The position numbers were made by a program, and so were the translations under genes. From assembly GCF_034930985.1 (NCBI RefSeq), contig NZ_JAYGIM010000006.1, positions 1-64,000 on the forward strand: DNA of 64,000 nt. Reading direction: 5' to 3'. This document shows, piece by piece, positions 16,832-25,544 of the stretch. This stretch comes from Arcicella lustrica (GTDB taxonomy: Bacteria; Bacteroidota; Bacteroidia; Cytophagales; Spirosomataceae). Within the stretch, counting starts at the first letter, position 1; every line of letters begins with the position of its first letter. The notes under the pieces are model-generated. The model ran no database searches and was not told where the DNA came from. It was given only the letters and a program-made list of their open reading frames with translations.

Positions 16832-19120
16832 ATGACCACCAACAAAACCCTAAAAGAAGAAGCCCTTCATTATCATGCCAAAGGTCGCCCCGGTAAAATT
16901 GAAGTAATTCCCTCTAAAGAAACAGCGACGCAAAGAGATTTAACCTTGGCATATTCGCCGGGCGTAGCCGAACCTTGTTTGGCAATTGCTGAAAATCCTG
17001 AAGACATTTATAAATACACCGCCAAAGGAAACTTGGTTGCCGTAATTTCAAACGGAACGGCGGTTTTAGGTTTAGGCGACATCGGTGCGGGAGCAAGTAA
17101 ACCTGTGATGGAAGGCAAAGGCTTACTCTTTAAAATTTATGCTGATATTGACGTCTTTGATTTAGAAATCAATACCAAAAACGTAGATGAGTTTGTCAGA
17201 ACCGTTAAATTATTAGAACCAACTTTCGGAGGCGTAAATTTAGAAGACATCTCAGCGCCAGAATGTTTTGAAATTGAAGAACGTCTAAAAGCGGAAATGG
17301 ACATTCCTGTCATGCACGACGACCAACACGGCACGGCAATTATCTCAGCCGCCGCTTTGTTGAATGCTTTGGAATTGGTCGGAAAAGATATTGCCAAAGT
17401 AAAAATTATCGTTAACGGAGCGGGTGCATCGGCAAGTTCTTGTACAAAATTGTACGTCAGTTTGGGAGCGAGCAAAGAAAATATTTTGATGTTCGATTCA
17501 AAAGGATTGATTCATCCGAGTAGAACCAATTTAGACGGAAAGAAAAAAGAATTTGCTAACGGAAACTTTCCTGCTGAAATTACTCTAACAGAAGCTTTGG
17601 TTGGAGCAGACGTTTTTGTAGGCTTGTCGAAAGGCAATGTTTTGACACAAGAAATGATAAAACCGATGGCGAAAGACTGTATTGTCTTTGCAATGGCAAA
17701 CCCAACGCCTGAAATTCCTTATCATGAAGCAATGGCTGCCCGTGAAGACATAATTTTTGCCACAGGTAGAAGTGATTATCCCAATCAAGTAAATAATGTA
17801 TTGGGTTTTCCCTATATTTTTAGAGGTGCTTTAGATGTTCGTTCAAAAGTAATCAACGAAGAAATGAAATTGGCAGCCGTGAAAGCTTTGGCTGCTTTGG
17901 CGAAAAAGCCTGTTCCTGATATTGTAAATATGGCTTATGGCAAAGACAATTTGGTTTTTGGCAAAGAGTACATCATTCCTAAACCCGTTGACCCACGTTT
18001 ATTAACGACGGTAGCCCCAGCCGTAGCAAAAGCGGCGATGGATTTGGGTGTGGCAAAATTCCCGATTACTGACTGGGACGCTTACGAAACACAATTATCA
18101 AAACGTTTGGGCTTGGATAATACTTTGACCAAAGTAATTATCAATAAAGCAAAGCAAAATCCGAAGCGAGTAGTGTTGGCTGATGCGGAAAATTTAGCTG
18201 TTTTAAAAGCAGCCCAACAAGTAAAAGAGGACGGAATTGCTACGCCAATTTTGTTGGGAAATGTTTCTAAAATCAAACAGTTGATTCAAGATAATTTGCT
18301 GAATTTAAGTGATGTAGCCATAATCGACCCGATGTTACCGCAAGATGAAGCCGAAAAAGCAAGACTTGAAAATTACGGAGAATTACTTTTTGCCAAACGT
18401 CAGCGAAAAGGTTTCAACAAAGCCGAAGCTTTTGATGCCATTCGTAGAAGAAATTACTTCGGTTCGATGATGGTAGAAGCTGGCGAAGCCGAAGCCATGA
18501 TTGGCGGAACAACTCGGAATTATCCTGATACCATTCGACCAGCTTTGCAAGTGATTGGCAAACAAGCTGGCGTAAAAAAAGTATCAGGAATGTATATTTT
18601 AATGAGTCGTTTTGGTCCATTATTCTTGGCGGATACCACTGTGAATTTTAATCCGACAGCAGAAGAAATTGTAGAAATTGCAGAATTGGCGGCGAAAGAA
18701 GTGGAAAAATTCAACATTAAACCGAGAATCGCTTTACTAACTTATTCAAATTTTGGTAGTGCTGATGGCGAAGATGCTATTAAAATGCGAAAAGCCGTAG
18801 CCATGTTGAAAGCGAAACATCCAGAAATGATTGTTGATGGCGAAATGCAAGCACATTTACCTTTTGATACTGAATTGTTGAAAGAAAATCATCCTTTCTG
18901 TGATTTGGTCAATGGCGGAGCAAATATTTTACTTTTCCCAAATCTTTCTGCTTCTAACATTGCCTATAACTTAGTAAAAGAAGTGGCTGATATTGAGAAA
19001 ATTGGTCCCGTTTTATTAGGACTCAAAAAGCCAGTTCATGTACTTCAACTGGGAAGTACAACTCGTGAAATTATGAATATGATTGCGATTTCGGTCGTAG
19101 ACGCTCAAACGAACAAATAA
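16832..19120 (+). CDS. maeB: NADP-dependent malic enzyme with C-terminal phosphotransacetylase-like domain
   Basis: A 762-residue protein of the MaeB class. The malic N-domain includes AYSPGVAEPC and GDIGAGASKPVMEGKG, the Rossmann domain has VNGAGASASSCTKL at about 190-203 and AMANPTPEI, and from about residue 440 a phosphotransacetylase-like domain begins (NPKRVVLADAENLAVLKAA). It decarboxylates malate to pyruvate and supplies NADPH. Such enzymes are usually household genes under acetyl-CoA control. Its presence inside a catabolic region may be coincidental or may serve C4 acids released by ring cleavage. A strong terminator follows, so it ends its transcription unit. Confidence 0.95.
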   Translation: MTTNKTLKEEALHYHAKGRPGKIEVIPSKETATQRDLTLAYSPGVAEPCLAIAENPEDIYKYTAKGNLVAVISNGTAVLGLGDIGAGASKPVMEGKGLLFKIYADIDVFDLEINTKNVDEFVRTVKLLEPTFGGVNLEDISAPECFEIEERLKAEMDIPVMHDDQHGTAIISAAALLNALELVGKDIAKVKIIVNGAGASASSCTKLYVSLGASKENILMFDSKGLIHPSRTNLDGKKKEFANGNFPAEITLTEALVGADVFVGLSKGNVLTQEMIKPMAKDCIVFAMANPTPEIPYHEAMAAREDIIFATGRSDYPNQVNNVLGFPYIFRGALDVRSKVINEEMKLAAVKALAALAKKPVPDIVNMAYGKDNLVFGKEYIIPKPVDPRLLTTVAPAVAKAAMDLGVAKFPITDWDAYETQLSKRLGLDNTLTKVIINKAKQNPKRVVLADAENLAVLKAAQQVKEDGIATPILLGNVSKIKQLIQDNLLNLSDVAIIDPMLPQDEAEKARLENYGELLFAKRQRKGFNKAEAFDAIRRRNYFGSMMVEAGEAEAMIGGTTRNYPDTIRPALQVIGKQAGVKKVSGMYILMSRFGPLFLADTTVNFNPTAEEIVEIAELAAKEVEKFNIKPRIALLTYSNFGSADGEDAIKMRKAVAMLKAKHPEMIVDGEMQAHLPFDTELLKENHPFCDLVNGGANILLFPNLSASNIAYNLVKEVADIEKIGPVLLGLKKPVHVLQLGSTTREIMNMIAISVVDAQTNK

Positions 19121-19149
19121 TCGTTTTGTGCAAGATAAAAAACCTAATG

Positions 19150-19194
19150 AATACAATTCTGTATAATTATTTTAGATTCATACAGAATTGTATT
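19150..19194 (+). terminator. Terminator after the malic enzyme gene
   Basis: A 15-bp perfect stem (AATACAATTCTGTAT at 19150-19164, complement at 19180-19194) with a 15-base loop, followed by GATTTT. Its right edge abuts the next operator, so read-through from maeB is cut off just before the regulated promoter. Confidence 0.85.
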
Positions 19195-19256
19195 GATTTT
19201 GAACAATATTGGCTTCTTTTTGAATAACACTAAAATATAATTTAACCATAAATTTG
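19192..19256 (+). promoter_or_regulatory. AraC-type operator and promoter, copy 2 (HisD-like gene)
   Basis: Half-site 1 is ATTGATTTTGAAC at 19192-19204 (TGAAC at 19200). Half-site 2, TTTTTGAATAA, has TGAAT at 19221, 21 bp later. The centre is ATTGGC. A perfect -7 box, TAAATTTG, is at 19249-19256, 26 bases after the second TTTG, and no -33 TTTG sits at the usual spacing. The ATG of the next gene is at 19348. Confidence 0.75.
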
Positions 19257-19347
19257 TTGTATTAAAAATAGGAGGAAAGAAAAAGGTTTTTATTGAAGAT
19301 TTATCCCTAAACAATCTGCTTTCAATCAATTTGAAAGAAATAATAGA

Positions 19348-20625
19348 ATGATACAGCAAATTAAGAAAGGCATTACTTATGCCGAAAGTAAAGAAGCCGA
19401 CTTAAAAGTACGTGCTTTGGTAGAATCCATGTTGGAAAATGTGGCTCAAAATGGCGATAAAGCCGTGAGAGAATATTCTAAAAAATTGGATAAATGGTCG
19501 CCCGAAAAATTCAGAATTAGTGCAGAAGAAGCTGAGGCTATTGTGGCGAGTTTACCCGAACAAGTAATTAATGACATCAAATTTGCTCAAACGCAAATCA
19601 GAAATTTTGCCCAAATTCAACGTGAAGCCATCAAGGATGTTGAAGTAGAAACCTTGCCAGGGGTTTTCTTGGGACACAAAAATATTCCTGTAAATTCAGT
19701 AGGTTGTTATGTGCCAGGTGGTCGTTACCCTATGGTTGCGTCGGCACACATGAGCGTCCTGACGGCAAAAGTCGCAGGCGTAAAAAGAGTAATTGCTTGT
19801 ACACCACCCATCAACGGCGAAATTCCGAAAGCAACTATTGCCGCAATGTATTTGGCTGGTGCTGATGAAATGTATTTATTGGGCGGTGTTCAGGCAATTG
19901 CGATGATGGCTTTGGGAACTGAAACCGTTGCTTCAGTAGATATGCTGGTTGGTCCGGGAAATGCTTATGTTGCCGAAGCGAAGCGACAATTATTCGGAAA
20001 AGTAGGAATTGATTTATTCGCTGGTCCGACAGAAACTTTAGTAATTGCCGACGATACTTGTGACGTAGAAATGTGTGCTACTGACCTTTTAGGACAAGCA
20101 GAACATGGCCCAACTTCACCAGCTGTACTTTTAACTACCAGTAAAACAATTGCTTATGGTATTGAAGAGGAAATCCAGAGACAACTAAAAGTATTGCCAA
20201 CGGCTGATATTGCGAGTGTTTCTTGGAGAGATTACGGACAAGTAATTTTAGTAGATACCGTAGAAGAATTAATTGCAGAAGCCGACCGCATCGCCAGCGA
20301 ACACGTACAAGTAATGACGGAAAACCCTCGTGAGTTCTTGGAAAAAATGACCAATTATGGTGGTTTGTTTTTAGGAGCAAGAACCAACGTAGCTTTTGGC
20401 GATAAAGTAATCGGTACAAACCATACTTTACCAACGAAAGAGGCAGCTCGTTATACAGGCGGTCTGTGGGTTGGAAAATTCTTGAAAACTTGTACTTATC
20501 AAGAAATTAAAACGGATGAAGCCAGTGCTTTAATTGGCGAATACTGCTCAAGATTATGTGCGATTGAAAACTTTGCAGGACACCAAGAACAAGCCGATTT
20601 AAGAGTAAGAAGATATGGGAAATGA
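19348..20625 (+). CDS. Histidinol dehydrogenase-like zinc alcohol dehydrogenase, probably catabolic
   Basis: A 425-residue protein of the HisD superfamily. Zinc ligands are visible as Q250 and H253 (LGQAEHGP), D352 (FGDKV) and H412 (AGHQEQA); catalytic E318-H319 lie in ASEHVQV; the NAD region includes NSVGCYVPGGRYPMVAS. HisD enzymes oxidise a primary alcohol to a carboxylate in two steps. The AGPTETLVIAD and GQAEHGPTSPAV segments resemble catabolic relatives such as HpsN more than biosynthetic HisD (typically AGPSE and SQAEHG). No other his gene is nearby, and the gene sits behind an AraC-type operator with SDR dehydrogenases. I infer oxidation of a substrate side-chain alcohol; a true histidine role is less likely. 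Confidence 0.85.
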   Translation: MIQQIKKGITYAESKEADLKVRALVESMLENVAQNGDKAVREYSKKLDKWSPEKFRISAEEAEAIVASLPEQVINDIKFAQTQIRNFAQIQREAIKDVEVETLPGVFLGHKNIPVNSVGCYVPGGRYPMVASAHMSVLTAKVAGVKRVIACTPPINGEIPKATIAAMYLAGADEMYLLGGVQAIAMMALGTETVASVDMLVGPGNAYVAEAKRQLFGKVGIDLFAGPTETLVIADDTCDVEMCATDLLGQAEHGPTSPAVLLTTSKTIAYGIEEEIQRQLKVLPTADIASVSWRDYGQVILVDTVEELIAEADRIASEHVQVMTENPREFLEKMTNYGGLFLGARTNVAFGDKVIGTNHTLPTKEAARYTGGLWVGKFLKTCTYQEIKTDEASALIGEYCSRLCAIENFAGHQEQADLRVRRYGK

Positions 20626-20679
20626 TTTCGAGATCGGATTTCGGATGTTGAAATTTAGTCTGTTGGCAATCTTATAAAT

Positions 20680-20774
20680 GACACAGAGGAACACAGAGAA
20701 TACAAAGAGCTTCACAGAGAAATATTGAAAAGATACTCTGTGAAACTCAATAAAAGCTCTGTTAAACTCTGTGA
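20680..20774. repeat. CACAGAG/CTCTGTG-type intergenic inverted repeat
   Basis: The left part contains GACACAGAG, ACACAGAG and TTCACAGAG; the right part contains CTCTGTGAAAC, CTCTGTTAAA and CTCTGTGAAA in reverse complement, around a central AT-rich loop. It fills most of the gap between the HisD-like and SDR genes. Sister copies are at 40882-40952, 43671-43741 and 47200-47303. The tail GTCCAGCAATCAGAT just after this copy recurs after the 43671 copy. Confidence 0.75.
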
Positions 20775-20836
20775 AAAAAACGTCCAGCAATCAGATGATA
20801 GTGTATTAACAAGATTAACAATCATTACATATTTCA

Positions 20837-21574
20837 ATGACAAATAATAAAACAGTTTTAGTAACAGGTGGAGCAGGAGGTATTGGTTCGGCAATTTGTA
20901 GAAAATTTGCTGAGGCTGGTTACGCTGTTATTATTACTTATAACGGAAATCTTGAAAAGGCTGAAAAGCTTTGTAATTCGCTGGTAGGAGTGGGACATTC
21001 CGTTTTTCATGCTCCTGTGAATGATGCAAAGCGTTTGTCGGAATTGTCTTCTTTCATTAAAAGTGAGTATGGAAAATTAGACGTTTTGGTGAACAATGCA
21101 GGTATTACAACACCCGTAGCACACGATGATTTAGACGGTTTGACGGATGAATGGATTGACCGAATTTTCGAAACCAATGTACGTGGTACTTTCGCTATGA
21201 TTCGAGCTTGCAAAGCTTTGTTATTGAAAAGTAAAGAAGCTTTGGTGGTGAATATTTCTTCGGTAGCTGCGATTTCAGGAATTGGAAGTAATGTTGCTTA
21301 TTGTGCCTCCAAAGCGGCGATTGATAGCATTACTCGTTCTTTGGCTCGGGCTTTAGCACCCAACATTCGAGTTGTTTCGGTTTCTCCGGGTTGGGTTTTG
21401 GGCGAATACACCAAAAATATCGACCCTCAATATTTACAAACTCAAATCGACAAAACGCCTTTAGGTCGCTTGGCGATTGCTGAAGATGTGGCCAATACGA
21501 TTTTTGTTTTAACAACGCATCTTACTTTTACTACGGGAAGTATAATTCCTGTAGATGGAGGAAGGCTTTTGTAA
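20837..21574 (+). CDS. SDR-family oxidoreductase
   Basis: A 245-residue classical short-chain dehydrogenase. The cofactor motif is TGGAGGIG near residue 11, NNAG appears around 90, and the catalytic Ser-Tyr-Lys set is in NISSVAAISGIGSNVAYCASKAA (YxxxK). The C-terminal VDGGRLL is typical. It follows the HisD-like gene on the same strand, separated by a palindromic repeat, and is likely part of the same regulon. SDRs oxidise or reduce alcohol/ketone groups; substrate specificity cannot be read from the sequence. Confidence 0.9.
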   Translation: MTNNKTVLVTGGAGGIGSAICRKFAEAGYAVIITYNGNLEKAEKLCNSLVGVGHSVFHAPVNDAKRLSELSSFIKSEYGKLDVLVNNAGITTPVAHDDLDGLTDEWIDRIFETNVRGTFAMIRACKALLLKSKEALVVNISSVAAISGIGSNVAYCASKAAIDSITRSLARALAPNIRVVSVSPGWVLGEYTKNIDPQYLQTQIDKTPLGRLAIAEDVANTIFVLTTHLTFTTGSIIPVDGGRLL

Positions 21575-21745
21575 TGATGAGTTATGAAATATGAATTATG
21601 AGTTTAGAAATTATCAATTTGGAATTACAATTTTTGGTTTAAAGTTAAGAATATAATTCAAATAAATATTTTTGTAAATAGTGGTAATTAATTAGTTAAA
21701 ATCATAGTCGCCAATCACTATTTACCAATCACTCTTATTTAGAAT

Positions 21746-22042
21746 ATGATTTTAGAACTCGCAACAATTGATATTAAGGCTGATAACAATGCTGAATTTG
21801 AAGCAAATTTAGCCAAAGCAATACAAGTAATTAGTCAGTCGAAAGGTTTTCAAAAGATTGATGTTCAACATTGTATCGAACAGCACAATCGTTATACGTT
21901 AATGATTTATTGGCAAACGCTTGAAGACCATACCGTTGGTTTTAGAACTTCAGAATTATTCACAGAATGGCGTGCTTTGATTGGTCCATTCTTTGAAAAT
22001 CCGCCTTTTGTACAACATTTTTCAATCAAAAATATAGGATAA
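21746..22042 (+). CDS. Antibiotic biosynthesis monooxygenase (ABM) domain protein
   Basis: A 98-residue single-domain protein with the dimeric alpha-beta ABM fold pattern: ATIDIKADNNAEFEANL, a central SKGFQKIDVQHCIEQHNRYTLMIYWQT strand pair, and RTSELFTEWRALIGPFF at the end. Relatives such as YgiN are quinol monooxygenases, and many are structural or regulatory proteins in aromatic pathways. A -7-like box, TATTTTTG, lies at 21667-21674. The gene is followed by a clean terminator, so it ends the HisD-SDR-ABM unit. Function beyond the family is unknown. Confidence 0.85.
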   Translation: MILELATIDIKADNNAEFEANLAKAIQVISQSKGFQKIDVQHCIEQHNRYTLMIYWQTLEDHTVGFRTSELFTEWRALIGPFFENPPFVQHFSIKNIG

Positions 22043-22060
22043 TAGTAGGTTAATAGTGTG

Positions 22061-22096
22061 AAATGCTGTTGGAGATAATTCTGACAGCATTTTTTT
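22061..22096 (+). terminator. Terminator after the ABM gene
   Basis: The stem AATGCTGT (22062-22069) and ACAGCATT (22084-22091) is followed by six T. It closes the unit immediately before the third AraC-type operator. Confidence 0.85.
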
Positions 22097-22204
22097 GTGT
22101 CTTCAATTTTTTCAAGTCAATTTTTCTGAAATCCTTAATCTAGGCAAATTCGAAACAAGTTGAATATAGAAATGTACTAAAAAATCTTAAATTAGTTAAA
22201 ATGT

Positions 22205-22268
22205 ATTGTTATTGAATACTATTGGCTTTATTTTGATTAACAAAAATTATTATCCTAACGTAGTTTTG
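22205..22268 (+). promoter_or_regulatory. AraC-type operator and promoter, copy 3 (SMP-30 gene)
   Basis: Half-site 1 is ATTGTTATTGAAT at 22205-22217 (TGAAT at 22213). Half-site 2, TTTTGATTAAC, has TGATT at 22234, 21 bp later, and the centre is ATTGGC. The -7 box TAGTTTTG is at 22261-22268, 25 bases after the second TTTG. The region overlaps an apparent upstream extension of the SMP-30 reading frame, which supports translation starting only at the ATG at 22296. Confidence 0.72.
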
Positions 22269-22295
22269 TTGTATAAATTATTAGAATATTTATTA

Positions 22296-23375
22296 ATGTA
22301 TATTCAACATAGAAATATAAATCCGATTAAAAACTGGAAGGTTAACCGTGAAGAGATTCAATTTCTTGGACATGACCTTCAACGTCCAGAATGTATTCTG
22401 ACCGAACCAAACGGTACTATTTGGACGGCAGATGCCAGAGGCGGAGTAATGAAAATAAATCCTGACGGAAGTCAGAAATTGATTACGCCATTTAAAGAAT
22501 CTGATGATTTGACAACTTTTAAAAAGTTGTCAAATCAAACAAATCCAATATCGGAAATCCCAAATCTACAATCCTACAACAGTCGTTATGTGCAGGCTCA
22601 AGGTTCATTACCAAACGGTTTGTGTTTTGATGTTAAAGGTAATTTTATCATTGCCAATTGGGGAACTGACCACATCGAAATGATGACACCAGAAGGCAAG
22701 CTGACGACATTGGTAACGGAGATTGAAGGAAAAGCTTTGGGAAAAGCCAATTTCCCACTCAGAGATTCAAAAGGAAGAATTTGGTTTACAGTAACCACTC
22801 GTACAAATCCGTGGACTGAACAATTAAATAGCAGAGCAACAGATGGTTATATAGCTTTGATAGACGAAAAAGGTGTAAGAATTGTTGCCGAAGGTTTTTG
22901 TGGAACAAACGAAATCCGTTTTGATGATACCGAAGAATGGTTGTATGTGGTAGAAAGTACGGCACACCAAATTTCAAGATTAAGAGTGAAAGAAAATGGG
23001 GATTTGTACGGAAGAGAAGTATATGCCCGGTTGAGCGGTTTCCCAGATGGTTTTGCTTTTGATACTTATGGAAATCTTTGGACAACCTTGATTTTTACAG
23101 ACCAATTAGCGGCGATTACACCCGAAGGTGAAGAATTGATTTTGTTGGACGACAGCAATCCAGCTACTAAAAAACTTCTTTTTGAACATTACGAAAACAG
23201 AACTTTGACGGGAGAAATATTGGCTTCGGTACAAGGGACACTCTGTCCGTGGATGGCGAGTTTAAGTTTTGGAGGAAAAGATATGAAAACGGTGTATTTA
23301 GGAAGTTTGCGAGGAACAAGAGTACCTTATTTCCAAAGTCCAGTTGCAGGACAAAAAATGATTCACTGGCGATGA
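22296..23375 (+). CDS. SMP-30/gluconolactonase-family protein
   Basis: A 359-residue six-bladed beta-propeller of the SMP-30/gluconolactonase/LRE-like family. Likely metal ligands are the Glu in RPECILTEPNG, the Asn in SLPNGLCFD, the Asn in FCGTNEIRFD and the Asp in GFPDGFAFD. The start is the ATG at 22296; codons further upstream lie in the promoter. These enzymes hydrolyse lactones, including sugar lactones and lactones made in catabolism. The next gene overlaps by four bases (ATGA), so the two are translationally coupled. There is no signal peptide, so it acts in the cytoplasm. Confidence 0.88.
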   Translation: MYIQHRNINPIKNWKVNREEIQFLGHDLQRPECILTEPNGTIWTADARGGVMKINPDGSQKLITPFKESDDLTTFKKLSNQTNPISEIPNLQSYNSRYVQAQGSLPNGLCFDVKGNFIIANWGTDHIEMMTPEGKLTTLVTEIEGKALGKANFPLRDSKGRIWFTVTTRTNPWTEQLNSRATDGYIALIDEKGVRIVAEGFCGTNEIRFDDTEEWLYVVESTAHQISRLRVKENGDLYGREVYARLSGFPDGFAFDTYGNLWTTLIFTDQLAAITPEGEELILLDDSNPATKKLLFEHYENRTLTGEILASVQGTLCPWMASLSFGGKDMKTVYLGSLRGTRVPYFQSPVAGQKMIHWR

Positions 23376-24142
23376 AAGATTTATTTGATTTAAAAGGAAA
23401 AGTAGCCCTTGTCACAGGTTCGAGCAGTGGCATGGGCAGAGCCATTGCCGAACTCTTGGGTTTACATGGGGCTACTGTTATCATTTCGAGCAACGACAAA
23501 AAGGCTTGCGAAGATACTTGTGAGGATTTTTTACAAAGAAATATTAGAGCAATCGCTATTCCATGCGATGTTGCAGTGAAAGCAGAAATAGATTTCCTTT
23601 TTGAAGAAACAATACTAAAGTTTAGCAAAATTGATATTTTGGTGAGTTGTGTAGGCGTAGCATTGGCAGGGTCTTTTTTAGAAATGAGTGCAGACATTTT
23701 TGAAAAAACCATGCAAATCAACTTACAAAGTACCATTTATCTAAGTAAGTTGGTGATTGCTCAGATGCAACAACGCAAAGAAGGTTCAATCATTTTTCTG
23801 GCAAGTATTGCGGGTGTTCGAGGTAATAAATCTTTGGGAATGTATGGCATTTCAAAAGCAGGATTGGCTCAATTGGCTCGTAATCTTGCCGTAGAATTTG
23901 GTCCTGACAACATCAGAGTAAATGCCATTTCGCCGGGGGTGATTGATACTACTTTTGCCAAACCACTGACTTCCAATAATGAAGTGATGGAAAGAAGAGT
24001 ATTACTTACTCCCTTACGAAGGATTGGAAAAGTAGAAGAAGTAGCAGGCGTTGCACTTCTTCTGGCTTCAAAAGCGGGTGGATTTATAACGGGTCAGAAT
24101 ATTATTGTGGATGGAGGAACAACGATTAGCGATGGAAACTAA
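23372..24142 (+). CDS. SDR-family oxidoreductase coupled to the SMP-30 gene
   Basis: A 256-residue classical SDR from the ATG at 23372, which overlaps the stop of the SMP-30 gene as ATGA; the frame is open further upstream but only as an overlap. The cofactor motif is TGSSSGMG, the usual NNAG is replaced by SCVG, and the catalytic set is ASIAGVRGNKSLGMYGISKAG. It ends VDGGTTISDGN. Coupling to a lactonase suggests the dehydrogenase makes the lactone or ketone that the lactonase or a later enzyme processes. An oppositely oriented gene ends two bases downstream. Confidence 0.9.
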   Translation: MKDLFDLKGKVALVTGSSSGMGRAIAELLGLHGATVIISSNDKKACEDTCEDFLQRNIRAIAIPCDVAVKAEIDFLFEETILKFSKIDILVSCVGVALAGSFLEMSADIFEKTMQINLQSTIYLSKLVIAQMQQRKEGSIIFLASIAGVRGNKSLGMYGISKAGLAQLARNLAVEFGPDNIRVNAISPGVIDTTFAKPLTSNNEVMERRVLLTPLRRIGKVEEVAGVALLLASKAGGFITGQNIIVDGGTTISDGN

Positions 24143-24144
24143 GA

Positions 24145-24750
24145 CTAAACATTGCTAAAAATTTCGTTCAAATCCACAAAAAGATTGGGGAAAATGACGC
24201 TTTCAAAAGTATCATCACTGGCATAAATCGAAGCGGGACTGTACAGGCCATTTTCTAATAAATGGAATTGAAAAGCAGTTTCGTGTTCAGGGTCTATAAT
24301 CCAGTACTCTCTGATGCCATTTTCTTCATAAAGAGCCTTTTTTAGTTTCATTTCTTTAGAAGAATTGCCGGGAGAAAGAATTTCAATGACCAAATCAGGT
24401 GAACCCAAACAACCTTTATCATCCAATTTTTCAAGGTCGCAAATGATACAAATATCAGGTTGTACCACGGTCAATACATCTTTGTTTGCCAATTCTGATT
24501 TTTGTTTATCGTACAAACGAACATCAAAAGGGGCGGCGTAGAATTGACAAGCATGGCTTTTGAAATGTGTATAAAAAAGCCCGTTGAGTTCTCTCGAAAT
24601 CGCTTGATGTTTTCTGCTTGGAGCAGACATTGGTAAAATTTTACCTTTTATCAATTCAACAGCTTGTTCAAACCGCCAACTTAAATAGTCGGCATACGAG
24701 TAAATACCATTAACAGTATCTAAATCAGAGTAGTTTAATACGGCTTCCAT
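24145..24750 (-). CDS. Uma2-family (PD-(D/E)XK-type) putative restriction endonuclease
   Basis: A 201-residue protein of the Uma2/DUF820 family: WRFEQAVELIKGKILPMS near the N-terminus, the core VQPDICIICD and GSPDLVIEILSPGNSSKEMKLKKALYEENGIREYWIIDPE. The acidic PD...EIL...K pattern is the nuclease-fold signature. Function in bacteria is not settled. It runs against the catabolic genes. Its stop is two bases from the SDR stop on one side, and its start is 22 bases from the next SDR start on the other, leaving no room for ordinary promoters. It looks like a later insertion into an operon. Confidence 0.88.
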   Translation of the reverse strand: MEAVLNYSDLDTVNGIYSYADYLSWRFEQAVELIKGKILPMSAPSRKHQAISRELNGLFYTHFKSHACQFYAAPFDVRLYDKQKSELANKDVLTVVQPDICIICDLEKLDDKGCLGSPDLVIEILSPGNSSKEMKLKKALYEENGIREYWIIDPEHETAFQFHLLENGLYSPASIYASDDTFESVIFPNLFVDLNEIFSNV

Positions 24751-24772
24751 AACATCATTTTTGACAAAAATA

Positions 24773-25540
24773 ATGAAAAAATTTCAAAATAAAGTATGCT
24801 TGGTTACTGGGGCTTCTTCGGGTATTGGTAAAGCAACGGCTGTGGCTTTTGCTGAATCAGGGGCAAAAGTGATTGTATCGGATGTCAACGAAACGGCAGG
24901 TATAGCTACTGTTTCTGAACTTGTAGCACTGGGAGCGGAAGCCATTTTTGTAAAATGTAATATCGCAGAAAGAGCAGAAGTACAAAGCCTTATCAATCAG
25001 TCAATTGAAAAGTTTGGTCGGATTGATTGTGCTGTACTTTCAGCAGGAATTGCTGGACGACTTTCCTTGCCAACGCACGAATATCCCGAAGATGAATGGT
25101 TGAATCAAATCCATGTAAACCTTATTGGTACGTGGTATTGTATCAAATTTTTATTAGAAGAGATGCTAAAACAAGGTGGCGGAAATATTGTTTCGATTGC
25201 CTCGGCAGCAGGTTTACGTGGTCAGCCAAACAATTCTCCTTATGCTACTTCTAAGCATGGAGTAGTGGGTTTAGTAAAAACGGCAGCGATCGAATATGCT
25301 ACCAAAAACATCAGAATCAACGCTATTTGTCCAACTGCCATCGAAACGCCGATGATTATGGAAGGTAGAAGGAAGTTGGCTTATAACCCCGAAGCCTTGG
25401 AAGCAGCCAAAAATTACCAAGCAATGAAACGCATGGGACAGCCTTCGGAAGTAGCAGATGTGGCAATGTGGCTGTGTTCAGACGAAGCCAGCTTTATGAC
25501 GGGTCACGCTTTGCCTGTTGATGGTGGTGCTTTTGCATAA
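24773..25540 (+). CDS. SDR-family oxidoreductase
   Basis: A 255-residue classical SDR (ATG at 24773; a TTG four codons upstream is possible). The cofactor motif is TGASSGIG, LSAG stands in the NNAG position, and the catalytic motif is SIASAAGLRGQPNNSPYATSKHG. C-terminal VDGGAFA is typical of this group. The Uma2 gene on the other strand separates it from the SMP-30/SDR pair. Unless its promoter lies inside the Uma2 gene, it depends on read-through from the third AraC-type promoter. The fourth operator begins five bases after its stop. Confidence 0.9.
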   Translation: MKKFQNKVCLVTGASSGIGKATAVAFAESGAKVIVSDVNETAGIATVSELVALGAEAIFVKCNIAERAEVQSLINQSIEKFGRIDCAVLSAGIAGRLSLPTHEYPEDEWLNQIHVNLIGTWYCIKFLLEEMLKQGGGNIVSIASAAGLRGQPNNSPYATSKHGVVGLVKTAAIEYATKNIRINAICPTAIETPMIMEGRRKLAYNPEALEAAKNYQAMKRMGQPSEVADVAMWLCSDEASFMTGHALPVDGGAFA

Positions 25541-25544
25541 AATG

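Noticed and set aside
22206..22295. Upstream extension of the SMP-30 protein starting at a TTG
   Set aside because: The stretch is the operator and promoter; the extra residues are hydrophobic without family resemblance.
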